Assembly (NCBI RefSeq): GCF_030811835.1 | Contig: NZ_JAUSRO010000010.1 | Location: 124,001-188,000, forward strand | DNA: 64,000 bases | Origin: Variovorax ginsengisoli | Lineage (GTDB): Bacteria > Pseudomonadota > Gammaproteobacteria > Burkholderiales > Burkholderiaceae_C | Reading direction: 5' to 3' | Shown: positions 9,022-18,192 of the stretch, piece by piece | How positions within the stretch are numbered: the stretch's first letter is position 1 | How the letters are laid out: each line of letters starts with the position of its first letter | Made by a program: the position numbers and the translations under genes | The notes under the pieces: generated by a model | Databases searched by the model: none | Told to the model about the DNA's origin: nothing | The model's input: the letters and a program-made list of their open reading frames with translations, nothing else

Positions 9022-10630
9022 ACTGCTCCCGGAGCCGGGTTTTCAGCAGCTTGCCGGTGGCGGTGTGCGGCAGCGATTCGACAAAGACGACGTCGTCAGG
9101 CAACCACCATTTCGCGACGCGCTCGGAGAGAAACAGCCGCAGTTCGGCCGCCGTGACCTCCAGCCCCGGCCGCCGCACGACCACCAGCAAGGGCCGCTCC
9201 TGCCATTGGGGATGCGGCACGCCGATGACCGCAGCCTCGGCGACCGCGGGATGCGCATTGGCCGCATTCTCAAGGTCGATCGACGAGATCCATTCGCCGC
9301 CTGACTTGATCACGTCCTTGGCGCGGTCCACCAGCTGCACGTAGCCGTCGGCATCGACCGTTGCCACATCGCCAGTCGGAAAGTAGCCCTCGGCGTCGAG
9401 CACCGTGCCACCCTCCCCTTTGAAATAGCCGTTCGCGATCCAGGGGCCGCGCACGTGCAGGTGGCCGAAGGCGGTGCCATCGTGGGGCAGCCGAAGCCCC
9501 TGCTCGTCGACGATCTTGAGCTCGACGCCCCAGACTCCGCGGCCCTGCTTCATCTTGACCGTCGTCTGCGCCTCTTTCGGCAGGTGGCGGTGCTTGGGCA
9601 ACAGGTTGCCGATCACGCCGATCGGGCTGGTCTCGGTCATGCCCCAGCCCTGCACGAAATCGGCGCCGAAGTCGCGCTCGAAGCGCTCGATCATGCTGCG
9701 CGGCGTGGCCGCACCGCCAACGCCAATGCGCTGCAAGCCCAATGCCAGCGTGTCGATTTCCGGATGCGCATCGAAATACTGGAACTGCATCAGCCAGACC
9801 GTGGGAACCGCCTGCGAGAAGGTTACTTTTTCGTCGCGCATGAGCTCGTAGAGGCTGTGGCCGTCGAGCTTCGGGCCGGGCATCACCAGCTTGGCGCCCG
9901 CCATGGCCGCCGAGTACGGCATGCCCCAGGCATTGGCATGGAACATCGGCACCGCCAGCAGCAGCGTCATGCCCGAATGGACGTTGAAGGTGTCGGGCGC
10001 GCACTCCATCAGCGAATGCAGCACGGTGGACCGGTGCGAATACAGCACGCCCTTGGGATTGCCAGTGGTGCCCGAGGTGTAGCAGAGCGACGAGGCCGTG
10101 CGCTCATCGAATACCGGCCAGGTGAAGTCTTCACTCTCTGCAGCGATCAGTTCCTCGTAGCAGAGCAGCCTTGGCAGGTCGAGCACCGGCATGTGGGCCC
10201 GGTCGGTCATCGCCACGTAGGTATGGACCGTCCTGAGCGAGGGCGCCAGCTGCGCCACCAGCGGCGCAAAGGAAATGTCGAAGAACAGCACCTGGTCTTC
10301 GGCGTGGTTGACGATGTAGTCGATCTGTTCGGGGAACAGCCGCGGGTTGACCGTATGCAGCACCGCGCCGGTCCCCGAGACGCCGTAATACAGCTCCAGA
10401 TGCCGGTGGGTGTTCCAGGCCAGCGTGCCGACACGCTGGCCGGGCGTGACGCCGAGCGACTGCATCGCGTTGGCCACGCGCTTGGCGCGGCGCTGCACCT
10501 CGCGGTAATGGGTGCGATGCACCGGCCCTTCGACGGTGCGCACGACGATCTCGGTTTCCGGGTGAAAAGTGGCCGCATGATCGATCAGCGACGAGATCAT
10601 CAGCGGGCGGTCCTGCATCAGTCCGAGCAT
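8957..10630 (-). CDS. Fatty/branched-acid acyl-CoA ligase (AMP-binding)
   Basis: This 557-residue ANL-superfamily ligase activates a carboxylic acid to its acyl-CoA through an acyl-adenylate. It shows the phosphate loop [12 protein letters not shown], the adenine motif GWGMTET, the hinge region ([15 protein letters not shown]) and the C-terminal catalytic lysine in [10 protein letters not shown]. The overall pattern is that of the medium/long-chain and methylthiopropionyl-CoA ligase group. It lies 28 bases after the first binding-protein gene in the same leftward operon, which suggests that it activates what that protein helps import. Its 3' end overlaps the convergent RND gene by 65 bases. 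It is less like the two ligases at 26.7-29.8 kb than those are like each other. Confidence 0.9.
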   Translation of the reverse strand: MLGLMQDRPLMISSLIDHAATFHPETEIVVRTVEGPVHRTHYREVQRRAKRVANAMQSLGVTPGQRVGTLAWNTHRHLELYYGVSGTGAVLHTVNPRLFPEQIDYIVNHAEDQVLFFDISFAPLVAQLAPSLRTVHTYVAMTDRAHMPVLDLPRLLCYEELIAAESEDFTWPVFDERTASSLCYTSGTTGNPKGVLYSHRSTVLHSLMECAPDTFNVHSGMTLLLAVPMFHANAWGMPYSAAMAGAKLVMPGPKLDGHSLYELMRDEKVTFSQAVPTVWLMQFQYFDAHPEIDTLALGLQRIGVGGAATPRSMIERFERDFGADFVQGWGMTETSPIGVIGNLLPKHRHLPKEAQTTVKMKQGRGVWGVELKIVDEQGLRLPHDGTAFGHLHVRGPWIANGYFKGEGGTVLDAEGYFPTGDVATVDADGYVQLVDRAKDVIKSGGEWISSIDLENAANAHPAVAEAAVIGVPHPQWQERPLLVVVRRPGLEVTAAELRLFLSERVAKWWLPDDVVFVESLPHTATGKLLKTRLREQFKGYVPMASADAATAAGRPHR

Positions 10631-10658
10631 GGGGTTTCCTCCAGCGTTGCCATGTCGT

Positions 10659-11885
10659 TCATCTGCCCATCACCGGACCGACGGGCTCGAAACGGGTGCC
10701 GGCAAAGCGCAAAAGCTGCATGCGCTCGATCGGATAGAAGTCGTTGGCCGAGGTCTTCACGTCAATGCCCGGGTAGAGCATGGGCAGCGTGAGCGACAGG
10801 TTGGCCGCGATCTTCATGATGTTCTCGCGCGTGAGGTTGTCGCCGGCCTGGCGCAGCACGTGCTCGAGCGTTTGCGCCGACGAGTAGCCCAGCACGTTGT
10901 TCGAGTCCATCACGTCGCCGCCGGGGTAATACCTGGCCATGAAGGCCTTGTAGTCCTCCAGTTCCCTGGTGTTCTTCCAGCGCTCGTCGGCCGGGTCGCG
11001 CAGGTAGGTCGCCGAGATCACGCCCTGCGCATTCTCGTAGCCCGCCGGCTTGATCACCGCCGAGACCGACATCGACACGCTCGACAGGTACTGCGTCGGC
11101 TTCCACCCGATGTCGGCCGCCTTGCGAATCGCCTGCGCCGCGAACTTGGGCGTGCTGATGTTGAAGAACGTGTCGGCACCCGAGGCCTTGAGGTTGACCA
11201 TCTGGCTGTCGATGGTCGGATCGGTCACCTCGTAAGTGGACTGCGCCACGACCATGCGCCTGGCCTTGTCGCCGAGCCCGTCGAGAAAGCCCTTGAGGAA
11301 GTCCTTTCCGAAGTCGTCGTTCTGCATCAGGATCGCGATCTTCGCGTCGGGCCGGGTCTTGAGGATGTGCTCGGCGTAGATCAGCCCTTCGGTCTGGTAG
11401 GTCGGCTGCCAGCCCATGGTCCAGGGGAAGTCCTTGGGGTCGCCGAAGCGCGTGGCGCCGCTGGCCACGAAGAGCTGCGGCACCTTCCTGGCATTCATGT
11501 AGCGGCGGATCGCCATGTTGTGGGCCGTGCCCAGCGTACCGAACAGCAACAGCACTTCGTCCTGCTCGACCAGCTTGCGCGCCTGCTCCACGGTTTTGGA
11601 GGGCGTGTAGGCATCGTCCAGGGAGATGAACTGGACCTTGCGACCGTTGATGCCACCTTCGGCATTGACCTTGTCGAACCAGGCGCCCGCGCTCTTGCCG
11701 ATCGTGCCGTAGGCAGAGACCGGCCCCGAATACGGCACGAGATGACCGATCTTGATCGTGGTGTCGGTGGCACCGGTGTCATAGCTCTTTTGCGCATGCG
11801 CCGCGAAGATCGCGGCCGCGCCGATCAGCAGCGCTGCGCACGTTCGCAGGATGCCCCTGCAGGGGCGGGCGTGGAATAGTTGCAT
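10659..11885 (-). CDS. Branched-chain-type ABC transporter substrate-binding protein 1
   Basis: This 408-residue periplasmic receptor has a signal peptide ending near IFAAHAQ. The mature start ([21 protein letters not shown]) is typical of the Leu/Ile/Val-binding fold used for amino acids, amides and aromatic or aliphatic acids. The start at 11885 is preceded by AAGGAGAC at a good distance. It is first in a two-gene operon with the acyl-CoA ligase. No permease genes are adjacent; the likely partner is the Liv-type permease and ATPase set at 14.7-18.2 kb. A second binding protein at 19.6 kb is clearly homologous (shared [12 protein letters not shown]-type segments). The leftward promoter has palindrome 11962-11979. 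Confidence 0.9.
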   Translation of the reverse strand: MQLFHARPCRGILRTCAALLIGAAAIFAAHAQKSYDTGATDTTIKIGHLVPYSGPVSAYGTIGKSAGAWFDKVNAEGGINGRKVQFISLDDAYTPSKTVEQARKLVEQDEVLLLFGTLGTAHNMAIRRYMNARKVPQLFVASGATRFGDPKDFPWTMGWQPTYQTEGLIYAEHILKTRPDAKIAILMQNDDFGKDFLKGFLDGLGDKARRMVVAQSTYEVTDPTIDSQMVNLKASGADTFFNISTPKFAAQAIRKAADIGWKPTQYLSSVSMSVSAVIKPAGYENAQGVISATYLRDPADERWKNTRELEDYKAFMARYYPGGDVMDSNNVLGYSSAQTLEHVLRQAGDNLTRENIMKIAANLSLTLPMLYPGIDVKTSANDFYPIERMQLLRFAGTRFEPVGPVMGR

Positions 11886-11933
11886 GGCTGTCTCCTTCGT
11901 TTTTATGTGGCGCCATGGGCGGCGTCTCCGCGG

Positions 11934-11979
11934 ATCGTAGGCACCCGCCTTGACGCCGGGCATCGTCGGAACGGACGAT
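11934..11979 (-). promoter_or_regulatory. Regulon operator 1 with leftward -10 element
   Basis: Bases 11962-11979 read ATCGTCGGAACGGACGAT, with perfect 6-bp arms (ATCGTC/GACGAT). Reading leftward, 22 bases separate its edge from TACGAT (11939-11934), a good -10. The site is 76 bases before the binding-protein start. On the other side, TAGCAT follows after 21 bases toward the nitroreductase gene, so this copy may serve both directions. Three other copies stand before operons of the same island. Confidence 0.7.
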
Positions 11980-12069
11980 TGAGGGCGCACGAACCGGCCC
12001 TAGCATCGGGACTTCGTGCCGGCACGCGCCGCACATCAACCTTGGCCCATCTTGGCCAGAAGGAGCTTC

Positions 12070-12741
12070 ATGAACGTCCAGGACGCGATCGCCAGCCGCC
12101 GCTCGGTGCGCCACTTCATCGACCGCCCCGTGCCGGTCGACACCATCCGGCGTGTGCTCGCGCAGGCCCTGCGCGCGCCTTCGGGAGGCAACCTCCAGCC
12201 GTGGCACCTGCACGTCGTGGGCGGTGACCGGCTGACCGAACTCAAGGCGCTGATGCGCGAGCGCTTGCAGGAGGCGCCAACCGGCGAAGGCAGCGAGTAC
12301 GACATCTACCCCCGCGAGCTGGTAGACCCCTACCGGGAGCGCCGCTATGCGGTCGGCGAGGCGATGTATGCGCGTCTGGGCATCCCGCGCGAGAACAAGG
12401 CCGCGCGGCTCCAATGGTTTGCGCGCAACTACGCGTTCTTCGGCGCCCCGCTGGCGTTGTTCTGCAGCGTCGACCGCCGCATGGGTCCGCCGCAGTGGTC
12501 CGACCTGGGCATGCTGCTGCAGAGCGTGATGCTGCTGTTGCGCGCAGAGGGCCTGGACAGCTGCGCGCAGGAGTGCTGGGCGATCTACCCCAAGACCATC
12601 GGCAGCTTTCTCTCGCTGCCCCCCGAACGCATGCTCTTCACCGGCATGTCGATCGGCTATGCAGACCCCGACCACGCGCTTTCAGGCTTCAGCACAGAGC
12701 GCGCACCGCTGGCCGAGGTGGCGGAGTTCATCGGAATCTAG
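12070..12741 (+). CDS. Nitroreductase-family FMN oxidoreductase
   Basis: The 223-residue protein opens with the family's FMN-binding signature: SRRSVRHFIDRPV at residues 8-20, then APSGGNLQPWHLHVV. AGGAG lies just before the ATG at 12070, which is preferred to the upstream in-frame start at 12016. Members reduce nitro compounds, quinones or enones, or act as flavin-dependent dehydrogenases, using NAD(P)H. The gene diverges from the binding-protein/ligase operon across the shared operator. It is probably part of the same regulon, perhaps reducing an unsaturated or ring intermediate; that role is a guess. Confidence 0.85.
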   Translation: MNVQDAIASRRSVRHFIDRPVPVDTIRRVLAQALRAPSGGNLQPWHLHVVGGDRLTELKALMRERLQEAPTGEGSEYDIYPRELVDPYRERRYAVGEAMYARLGIPRENKAARLQWFARNYAFFGAPLALFCSVDRRMGPPQWSDLGMLLQSVMLLLRAEGLDSCAQECWAIYPKTIGSFLSLPPERMLFTGMSIGYADPDHALSGFSTERAPLAEVAEFIGI

Positions 12742-12747
12742 GGCTTT

Positions 12748-12774
12748 GCCGGCAGCGGCGAGAACTCTGCCGGC
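12748..12774. terminator. Hairpin between convergent genes, possible bidirectional terminator
   Basis: GCCGGCAG (12748-12755) and CTGCCGGC (12767-12774) form perfect 8-bp arms around an 11-base loop, seven bases after the nitroreductase stop and 60 bases beyond the convergent phosphotransferase stop. There is no T-run, so an intrinsic terminator is only likely, not shown. Confidence 0.45.
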
Positions 12775-12834
12775 GTGGAGTCATGGCGCAGCGATTTTTC
12801 CGCCTCGCCGTGCCGCGCCGATCGGCCCGGCCTG

Positions 12835-13863
12835 TCAATCGATCAGCGCGGCCGCCCGGCGTGCGAAGCCTGCGGCCTGGGCGCCCACCTGTTGCGCGTC
12901 GTGGGCGGCTGCACTGCCACTGCGGGCACGTGCCGCGATGCCTTCCAGAATGACGGCGAAGCGAAACAGCGAGAAGGCCAGATGGAAGTTCGTCACCGGC
13001 TCGCGGTGGCCACCCGCGCGCAGGTAGTGCGCCACGTACTCCTCCTGTGTCGGGATGCCCTCGGCGACCAGGTCGAGGCCGCGCATGCCACCGAACTCAT
13101 CGACACCCGTGTGCCAAGCCATGCAGCTGTAGGCAACGTCGGCCAGCGGATGGCCCAGCGTCGACAACTCCCAATCGAGCAGCGCGACCACGCGCGGCTC
13201 GGTCGGGTGGAACATCAAGTTGCCGAAACGGAAGTCGCCATGGGCGATCGTGGTCGAATCACCCTGCGGAATGTGGGCAGGCAGCCAGGCGATGAGCCGG
13301 TCGATGTTGGCGTCGTCGCGCGTGCGCGATGCTTCCCATTGCCGCGTCCAGCGCGCGACCTGTCGCTGAAAGAAATTGCCAGGTCGACCGAAATCGCCAA
13401 GGCCGGCGGCGGCCCAATCGACGGCATGCAGGCGCGCCAGCGTCTCGGCCATGGCGACGTAGTACGCGCGGCGCTCAGCCGGGGCGATCTCCGGCAGCGT
13501 GTAGTGCGCAAAGACCCGCCCTTCGAGCTTGTCCATCACGTAGAACGGCGTGCCGACGACACTGCGGTCATCGCAGTACAGCACCGTGTTCGGCACGGGT
13601 ACCTCAGTGTTGGCCAAGGCGCGCAGCGCGCGGTATTCGCGATCGACGGCATGCGCCGAGGGCAGCAGATCGCCCGGCGGCTGCTTGCGCAGCACCATCG
13701 CGCGCTGTTCGAAGTCGACGTAGAAGGTCGGGTTGGACTGGCCACCGCCGATGCGCGCCAGCCGCATCGGCCCACTCAAGCCGGGGATCCGATCGCGCAG
13801 GTAGATGGCCAGGCGTTCGGCATCGAATTCCGGCACCGTGTCCGAAGTGCTGTGACTCGCCAT
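12835..13863 (-). CDS. APH-family phosphotransferase, like 4-hydroxyacyl-CoA kinases (LvaA/ACAD11 N-domain)
   Basis: The 342-residue kinase-like protein has the nucleotide loop [12 protein letters not shown], the conserved VLRKQPPG lysine segment, the Brenner motif [12 protein letters not shown] and the metal motif [18 protein letters not shown]. This form of the APH fold occurs as the N-terminal domain of eukaryotic ACAD10/ACAD11 and as bacterial LvaA, which phosphorylates 4-hydroxyvaleryl-CoA so that phosphate can be eliminated to an enoyl-CoA. Its place at the end of an operon with an enoyl-CoA hydratase, importer and thiolase fits such a role, although the substrate is inferred. The gene begins three bases after the hydratase stop. 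Aminoglycoside resistance is unlikely. Confidence 0.8.
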   Translation of the reverse strand: MASHSTSDTVPEFDAERLAIYLRDRIPGLSGPMRLARIGGGQSNPTFYVDFEQRAMVLRKQPPGDLLPSAHAVDREYRALRALANTEVPVPNTVLYCDDRSVVGTPFYVMDKLEGRVFAHYTLPEIAPAERRAYYVAMAETLARLHAVDWAAAGLGDFGRPGNFFQRQVARWTRQWEASRTRDDANIDRLIAWLPAHIPQGDSTTIAHGDFRFGNLMFHPTEPRVVALLDWELSTLGHPLADVAYSCMAWHTGVDEFGGMRGLDLVAEGIPTQEEYVAHYLRAGGHREPVTNFHLAFSLFRFAVILEGIAARARSGSAAAHDAQQVGAQAAGFARRAAALID

Positions 13864-13866
13864 GGC

Positions 13867-14679
13867 TCAGCCCCTTCGGAACACGGGCTCGCGTTTCTCG
13901 CCGAAGGCCTTCACGCCTTCGGCGAACGCGGGCCGGTCGATCAGCTCGCGCTGGCGCTCGGCTTCATAGTGCAACTGGGCTTCCAGCCCGACGCTGCCGG
14001 CCGATTCGTAGGCATTGCGGATCTCGGTGGCTGCATGCGCGGGCAGGCGCGCCAGGCGTTGTGCAATGGCCACCGATTCCTGGCGCAGCACGGTGTCGTC
14101 GACGCAGGACCACACCAGACCCCATTGCACGGCCTGCTCGGCGCCCAGCCGGTCACCCAGCAGCGAAAGTGCCACGGCGCGCGCGCGACCGACCGAGCGC
14201 TCGAGGAACCAGGTCGTGCCCAGGTCGGGCACGATGCCCAGCCGTGGCATGAATGGCAGGTAGAAATAGGCCGACCGGGCCGCGACCACCAGGTCGGCGG
14301 CAAGGGCCAGGCCGACACCCGCACCGGCGGCAGGACCATTGACCGCGCAGACCACCGGGAACGGCAGGCTGCGAATGTCGGTGATCAACCGGTTCGACAG
14401 TTCGGCCATCGTGTCGGCCGTGCGCTGGCCCAGGCTGCCGCTGGTGCCGGCCGGCCCCATGCTCGACAGGTCGGCACCGACGCAGAAGGCCTTGCCCGAA
14501 CCGGTCAGCACCAGCGCGCGCACGGTGCCCTCGTCGCGCAGACGCGCCAGTCGGTCGCGCAGGTGGTGCTGGAGCTCGAGCGTGAGCGGATTGAGCCGCG
14601 TCGGGACGTTCATGCTCAGAATCGCGACGTCGCCATCGCGTTCGTACAGGAGGCAAGGATCAGTGTCTTTTGGGCTCAT
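13867..14679 (-). CDS. Enoyl-CoA hydratase/isomerase (crotonase family)
   Basis: The 270-residue crotonase-fold protein hydrates or isomerises an enoyl-CoA. It has the oxyanion-hole segments FCVGADLSSM and GPAAGAGVGLALA and the later catalytic region LGIVPDLGTTWFL. An aspartate in this last segment, rather than the pair of glutamates of classic hydratases, resembles PaaG-type isomerase/hydratases, so either double-bond isomerisation or hydration is possible. It sits between livM and the phosphotransferase in the leftward operon. Start: ATG at 14679, with AGATGCC upstream and no strong Shine-Dalgarno. Confidence 0.88.
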   Translation of the reverse strand: MSPKDTDPCLLYERDGDVAILSMNVPTRLNPLTLELQHHLRDRLARLRDEGTVRALVLTGSGKAFCVGADLSSMGPAGTSGSLGQRTADTMAELSNRLITDIRSLPFPVVCAVNGPAAGAGVGLALAADLVVAARSAYFYLPFMPRLGIVPDLGTTWFLERSVGRARAVALSLLGDRLGAEQAVQWGLVWSCVDDTVLRQESVAIAQRLARLPAHAATEIRNAYESAGSVGLEAQLHYEAERQRELIDRPAFAEGVKAFGEKREPVFRRG

Positions 14680-14730
14680 GGCATCTCGGAAAAGCGGTTG
14701 ACAAGGGGGTCGAACAGATTGAGCACGTGT

Positions 14731-15768
14731 TCATCCAGAGGTGTGCCAACGTGCCTGGATCTTGCGCAGCAGGCCGACCACGCCGCCGGGCATTGCGAAC
14801 GCCATCGCGATCAGCACGACGCCGTAGATCGCCCACGGCGCCGCCTTCGACACTTGCTCGGCCAGCGAAGGCACGAACATGATGAAGATGGCGCCGAAGA
14901 GCGCGCCCCACAGCGTGCCGACGCCGCCGATCACGATGCCCACCAGCAGCGAGATCGACAGGAACAGCGTGAACGAGTCGGGCGCCACGAACTGCACCGC
15001 GATGGCCGACAGCGCCCCGCCGACGCCGGTGTAGGCAGCCGATACGCCGAAGGTCATCGCCTTGCAGTGTTTGTTGTCCACACCCATGGCCTCTGCGGCC
15101 ATCGCGTGGTCGCGGATCGCGCGCATTGCGCGGCCCGTGCCGCTGTGCAGCAGGTTGTGCGCCAGGGCGAACATGATCACGGTGACGAACAGCGCGAACA
15201 GATAGAGCCACTGGTCCGGCGTGAGCGGCAAGCCGAAAGGCGCGTCGGGCTTCATCAGCACGATGCCCTGCACGCCACCCGTCCAGGCTTCGAGGTGCTT
15301 GTACTTGAGCAGTTGCGGCATGGCGACGCCGAGCGCGAAGGTCGCGAGCGCAAGGTAGAGCCCTTCGAGCTTGAGCGCTGGCCGCCCGAAGGCATAGCCC
15401 ACCAGCAGGCAGACGACCGCCGCGGCCGGCACCGTGGCCCAGTACGCCACGCCACCCTGGTCCATGAGGATGGCCGTCGTGTAAGCACCGATGGCATAGA
15501 ACGCGCCATGGCCCAGGGAAATCTGGCCGTTGTAGCCCGTCAGGATGTTCAGGCCCAGCAGCGCGATCGCGTACGACAGCACCATCGTGGCCTGGAACAG
15601 CTGGAAGCCCTTGGCCACGAAGGTGATGCCGACGGCGAGCAGCGCCAGCACGGCGAGCGCACCGGTCCAGCCGGGTGCGAAGCCGCCCCTGCGGGCGATG
15701 ACGGACTTCGAAACAGGCGTGCTGGTGGCAGCAAGGGGCGCCCGCGGCGCGGCATCGACGGAATTCAT
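14731..15768 (-). CDS. livM: Branched-chain-type ABC importer permease (LivM)
   Basis: The 345-residue polytopic inner-membrane protein has the LivM signature region LLGLNILTGYNGQISLGHGAFYAIGAY and GRALRAIRDHA-like loop (GRAMRAIRDHAMAAEAMGVD) that contacts the ATPase. A long frame continues through it from the neighbouring livH, but the true start is the ATG at 15768, 17 bases after the livH stop, where the LivM N-terminus begins. It forms the transmembrane pore with LivH. The importer is embedded among acyl-CoA genes, so the substrate is more likely a carboxylic acid or its conjugate than an amino acid. The gene symbol denotes the family, not the substrate. Confidence 0.92.
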   Translation of the reverse strand: MNSVDAAPRAPLAATSTPVSKSVIARRGGFAPGWTGALAVLALLAVGITFVAKGFQLFQATMVLSYAIALLGLNILTGYNGQISLGHGAFYAIGAYTTAILMDQGGVAYWATVPAAAVVCLLVGYAFGRPALKLEGLYLALATFALGVAMPQLLKYKHLEAWTGGVQGIVLMKPDAPFGLPLTPDQWLYLFALFVTVIMFALAHNLLHSGTGRAMRAIRDHAMAAEAMGVDNKHCKAMTFGVSAAYTGVGGALSAIAVQFVAPDSFTLFLSISLLVGIVIGGVGTLWGALFGAIFIMFVPSLAEQVSKAAPWAIYGVVLIAMAFAMPGGVVGLLRKIQARWHTSG

Positions 15769-15785
15769 GTGCAGGAGTCCTGGGG

Positions 15786-16658
15786 TCAGACACGGGTGAC
15801 GACGGTGCGGCCAAGCAGCCCGGCCGGCCGCACGATGAGCACGCCGACGATGAGCACCAGCGCGACCGACAGCTTGAGTTCGGTGCCGACCACATAGGTG
15901 CCGATGAGGTTCTCCAGCACGCCGACGAGAAAGCCGCCGAGCACCGCCCCGAGGGGGCTGTCGATGCCGCCGATCAGCGCACCGGCAAAGGCGTAGAGCA
16001 GCACGCCGGTCATCATGTGAGGGTCCAGGAAGACGACCGGCGCGACCATCATCCCCGCCACCGCGCCGATCGCGCCGGCCAGGCCCCAGCCCAGCATCAG
16101 CATGCGACCGACATGGATGCCCACGAGCCGCGACGATGCCGCGTTCTGCGCCGCAGCCCGCATCGCCAGCCCCAGCGACGTGAAGCGAAAGAACGAGAAC
16201 AGCAAGCTCACCACGACCAGTGTGACGGCGATGGCGCCCACCTCGTGCGCCGACATCATGGCGCTGCCGTACCAAGCGTCCGACGGGAACGGGCTCGGGA
16301 ACTGCTTGATCGTGTAGCCGAACAGCCAGCCCGCGAGACTCTGGAAGATCACCAGCAGGCCGATGAACACGACGACCACCGACAGCGCGGGCTTGTCGTG
16401 CATCGGCCGGATCACGACGAACTCCACCGCCGCGGCCAGCACGAAGGACAGCAGCACGGTTGCGATGAACGCCAACCAGTACGGCCACCCGGACTGGATC
16501 AGCATCCAGGCGAGAAAGGTGGAGAACATCGCCATCTCGCCCTGGGCGAAATTGATGTGGTGCGTGGCCTGGTAAATCATCACCAGAGCCAGCGCCACGC
16601 TGGCGTAGATGCCGCCCGATGCGAGCCCCGCGAGCAGCTGGTGCAGGAAAGCGTTCAT
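15786..16658 (-). CDS. livH: Branched-chain-type ABC importer permease (LivH)
   Basis: The 290-residue hydrophobic protein begins QLLAGLASGGIYASVALALVM and continues with the IYQATHHINFAQGEMAMFSTF motif seen in nearly all LivH permeases. It also has the coupling-loop region MRAAAQNAASSRLVGIHV and GGIDSPLGAVLGGFLVG near the end. It pairs with LivM in the inner membrane. It begins three bases after the livF stop, so the transport genes are tightly packed in the order livG, livF, livH, livM. Confidence 0.93.
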   Translation of the reverse strand: MNAFLHQLLAGLASGGIYASVALALVMIYQATHHINFAQGEMAMFSTFLAWMLIQSGWPYWLAFIATVLLSFVLAAAVEFVVIRPMHDKPALSVVVVFIGLLVIFQSLAGWLFGYTIKQFPSPFPSDAWYGSAMMSAHEVGAIAVTLVVVSLLFSFFRFTSLGLAMRAAAQNAASSRLVGIHVGRMLMLGWGLAGAIGAVAGMMVAPVVFLDPHMMTGVLLYAFAGALIGGIDSPLGAVLGGFLVGVLENLIGTYVVGTELKLSVALVLIVGVLIVRPAGLLGRTVVTRV

Positions 16659-16661
16659 GCG

Positions 16662-17378
16662 TCATTCACCCAGATAAGCGCGCCGAATGGCGTCGTCATG
16701 GCGGAGGTCGTTCGAGGGCCCGCACAGAACGACACGCCCTGTCTCCAGCAGGTAGGCACGCTCGGCCAGGTCGAGCGCGAGACGCGCGTTCTGCTCGACC
16801 AGGAGGATCGCTACGCGCTCCTCCTGGTTGATGCGCCGCATGATCGAGAAGATGTCCTTGACGATCAGAGGCGCCAGCCCGAACGAAGGCTCATCGAGCA
16901 GCAGCAGCCGTGGCCGGCCCATGAGTGCGCGGCCGATGGCCAGCATCTGCTGCTCACCGCCCGAGAGCGTGCCGGCCTGTTGCACACGGCGCTCCTTGAG
17001 GCGCGGGAAGTAGCCGTAGATGCGCTCCATGTCGGCGTCGGCACCGACCCGGCTGGTGCGTGCATAGGCGCCCAGCCGCAGGTTCTCCTCGGTGGTCAGG
17101 CCCAGGAAAGTGCCGCGACCATCGGGCACATGGCCCACGCCCAGCTTTGCAATCTGCTCGGTCGACCGGCCATCGATGCGCTGCCCTGCCAGCAGGATGC
17201 CGCCTTCGGTCGACACCATCGCCTGGCACAGGGCGCGCAGCGTGGTGGTCTTGCCAGCGCCGTTGGCGCCCAGCAACGCCACGATTTCGCCGCTGGCGAC
17301 GTCGAGGTCGATGCCCTGCAGCACGCGCGTTGCGCCGTAGGCTGCGCGCAGGCCGCGCACTTCGAGCAGGGAACTCAT
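16662..17378 (-). CDS. livF: ABC importer ATP-binding protein (LivF)
   Basis: The 238-residue ATPase carries Walker A GANGAGKTTTLRAL, the signature LSGGEQQMLAIGRALM and Walker B LLLLDEPSFGLAP, followed by a switch histidine region. Its length and the phrase GRGTFLGLTTEENLRLGAY are typical of LivF rather than LivG. Its ATG overlaps the livG stop (ATGA), so the two cytoplasmic ATPases are probably made together and assemble as a heterodimer beneath LivH and LivM. Confidence 0.93.
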   Translation of the reverse strand: MSSLLEVRGLRAAYGATRVLQGIDLDVASGEIVALLGANGAGKTTTLRALCQAMVSTEGGILLAGQRIDGRSTEQIAKLGVGHVPDGRGTFLGLTTEENLRLGAYARTSRVGADADMERIYGYFPRLKERRVQQAGTLSGGEQQMLAIGRALMGRPRLLLLDEPSFGLAPLIVKDIFSIMRRINQEERVAILLVEQNARLALDLAERAYLLETGRVVLCGPSNDLRHDDAIRRAYLGE

Positions 17379-18178
17379 GCGGTCACCTCCTCGTCCGCAC
17401 CCAGGTATGCACGGATGACTTCCGGATGCGCCCGCACCTGCGCCGGTGTGCCCTCCGCAATCTTCCTGCCGAAGTTGAGCGCCACCACCTTGTCGGAGAT
17501 GCCCATCACCAGACCCATGTGGTGCTCGACCAGCAGCACGGTGACCTGGAGGCGGTCGCGGATGTCGCGAATCAGCACGCCCAGGCTCTCGAGTTCCTCG
17601 TGGTTGAGTCCGGCAGCCGGCTCGTCCAGCAGCAACAACTGGGGCCGGGACGCAAGTGCGCGCGCGAGCTCGACCCGCTTTTGCGTGCCGAAAGGCAAGT
17701 CGGCCACGACACGCTCGGCCACGTCGCCCAGATCGAGAAAATCGATCAATGCCTGGGCGCGTTCCTGCGCCTGCGCTTCCGAGCGCGCTGCACCCGGCAG
17801 GCGGAACGCGTTACGCAGAAAACCCACATGGTGCTGGCTGTGGCAGCCCACCAACGCGTTCTCGCGCACGCTCATCGTGCGGAACAGCGCCAGGTTCTGG
17901 AAGGTGCGGCCGATGCCGATGCCCGCCATGCGGTGGCGCGGCATCGTCGACAGCGGATGGCCGTCGAAGGTGATCCGGCCGGCGTTGCATTCGTACAGAC
18001 GCGACAGGCAGTTGAACAGCGTGCTCTTGCCTGCCCCATTGGGACCGATCAGGCCGCAGATCTGCCCGCGCTGCACGTCGAAGGACACGCCGTCGAGCGC
18101 CACGACACCACCAAAGCGTACCGAAACACCGTCGATGTGCAGCAGGGGTGGGTCCGCGCGATCGCTGTCATGGGCCAT
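17375..18178 (-). CDS. livG: ABC importer ATP-binding protein (LivG)
   Basis: The 267-residue ATPase shows Walker A GPNGAGKSTLFNCL, IGRTFQNLALFRTMSV (the Q-loop segment characteristic of LivG), a signature-like LPFGTQKRVELARAL and Walker B LLLLDEPAAGLN. The C-terminal segment NFGRKIAEGTPAQVRAHPEVIRAYLG is the usual LivG ending. The signature is FGTQKR rather than LSGGQ, as is common in this subfamily. The start at 18178 is preferred over 18241. It follows the thiolase by 14 bases. Confidence 0.93.
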   Translation of the reverse strand: MAHDSDRADPPLLHIDGVSVRFGGVVALDGVSFDVQRGQICGLIGPNGAGKSTLFNCLSRLYECNAGRITFDGHPLSTMPRHRMAGIGIGRTFQNLALFRTMSVRENALVGCHSQHHVGFLRNAFRLPGAARSEAQAQERAQALIDFLDLGDVAERVVADLPFGTQKRVELARALASRPQLLLLDEPAAGLNHEELESLGVLIRDIRDRLQVTVLLVEHHMGLVMGISDKVVALNFGRKIAEGTPAQVRAHPEVIRAYLGADEEVTA

Positions 18179-18192
18179 GGGGCGCTCTCTTG

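Noticed and set aside
12775-15897. A plus-strand open frame of about 1040 codons across the liv operon end
   Set aside because: It runs antisense to four well-supported genes and shows no protein motif.
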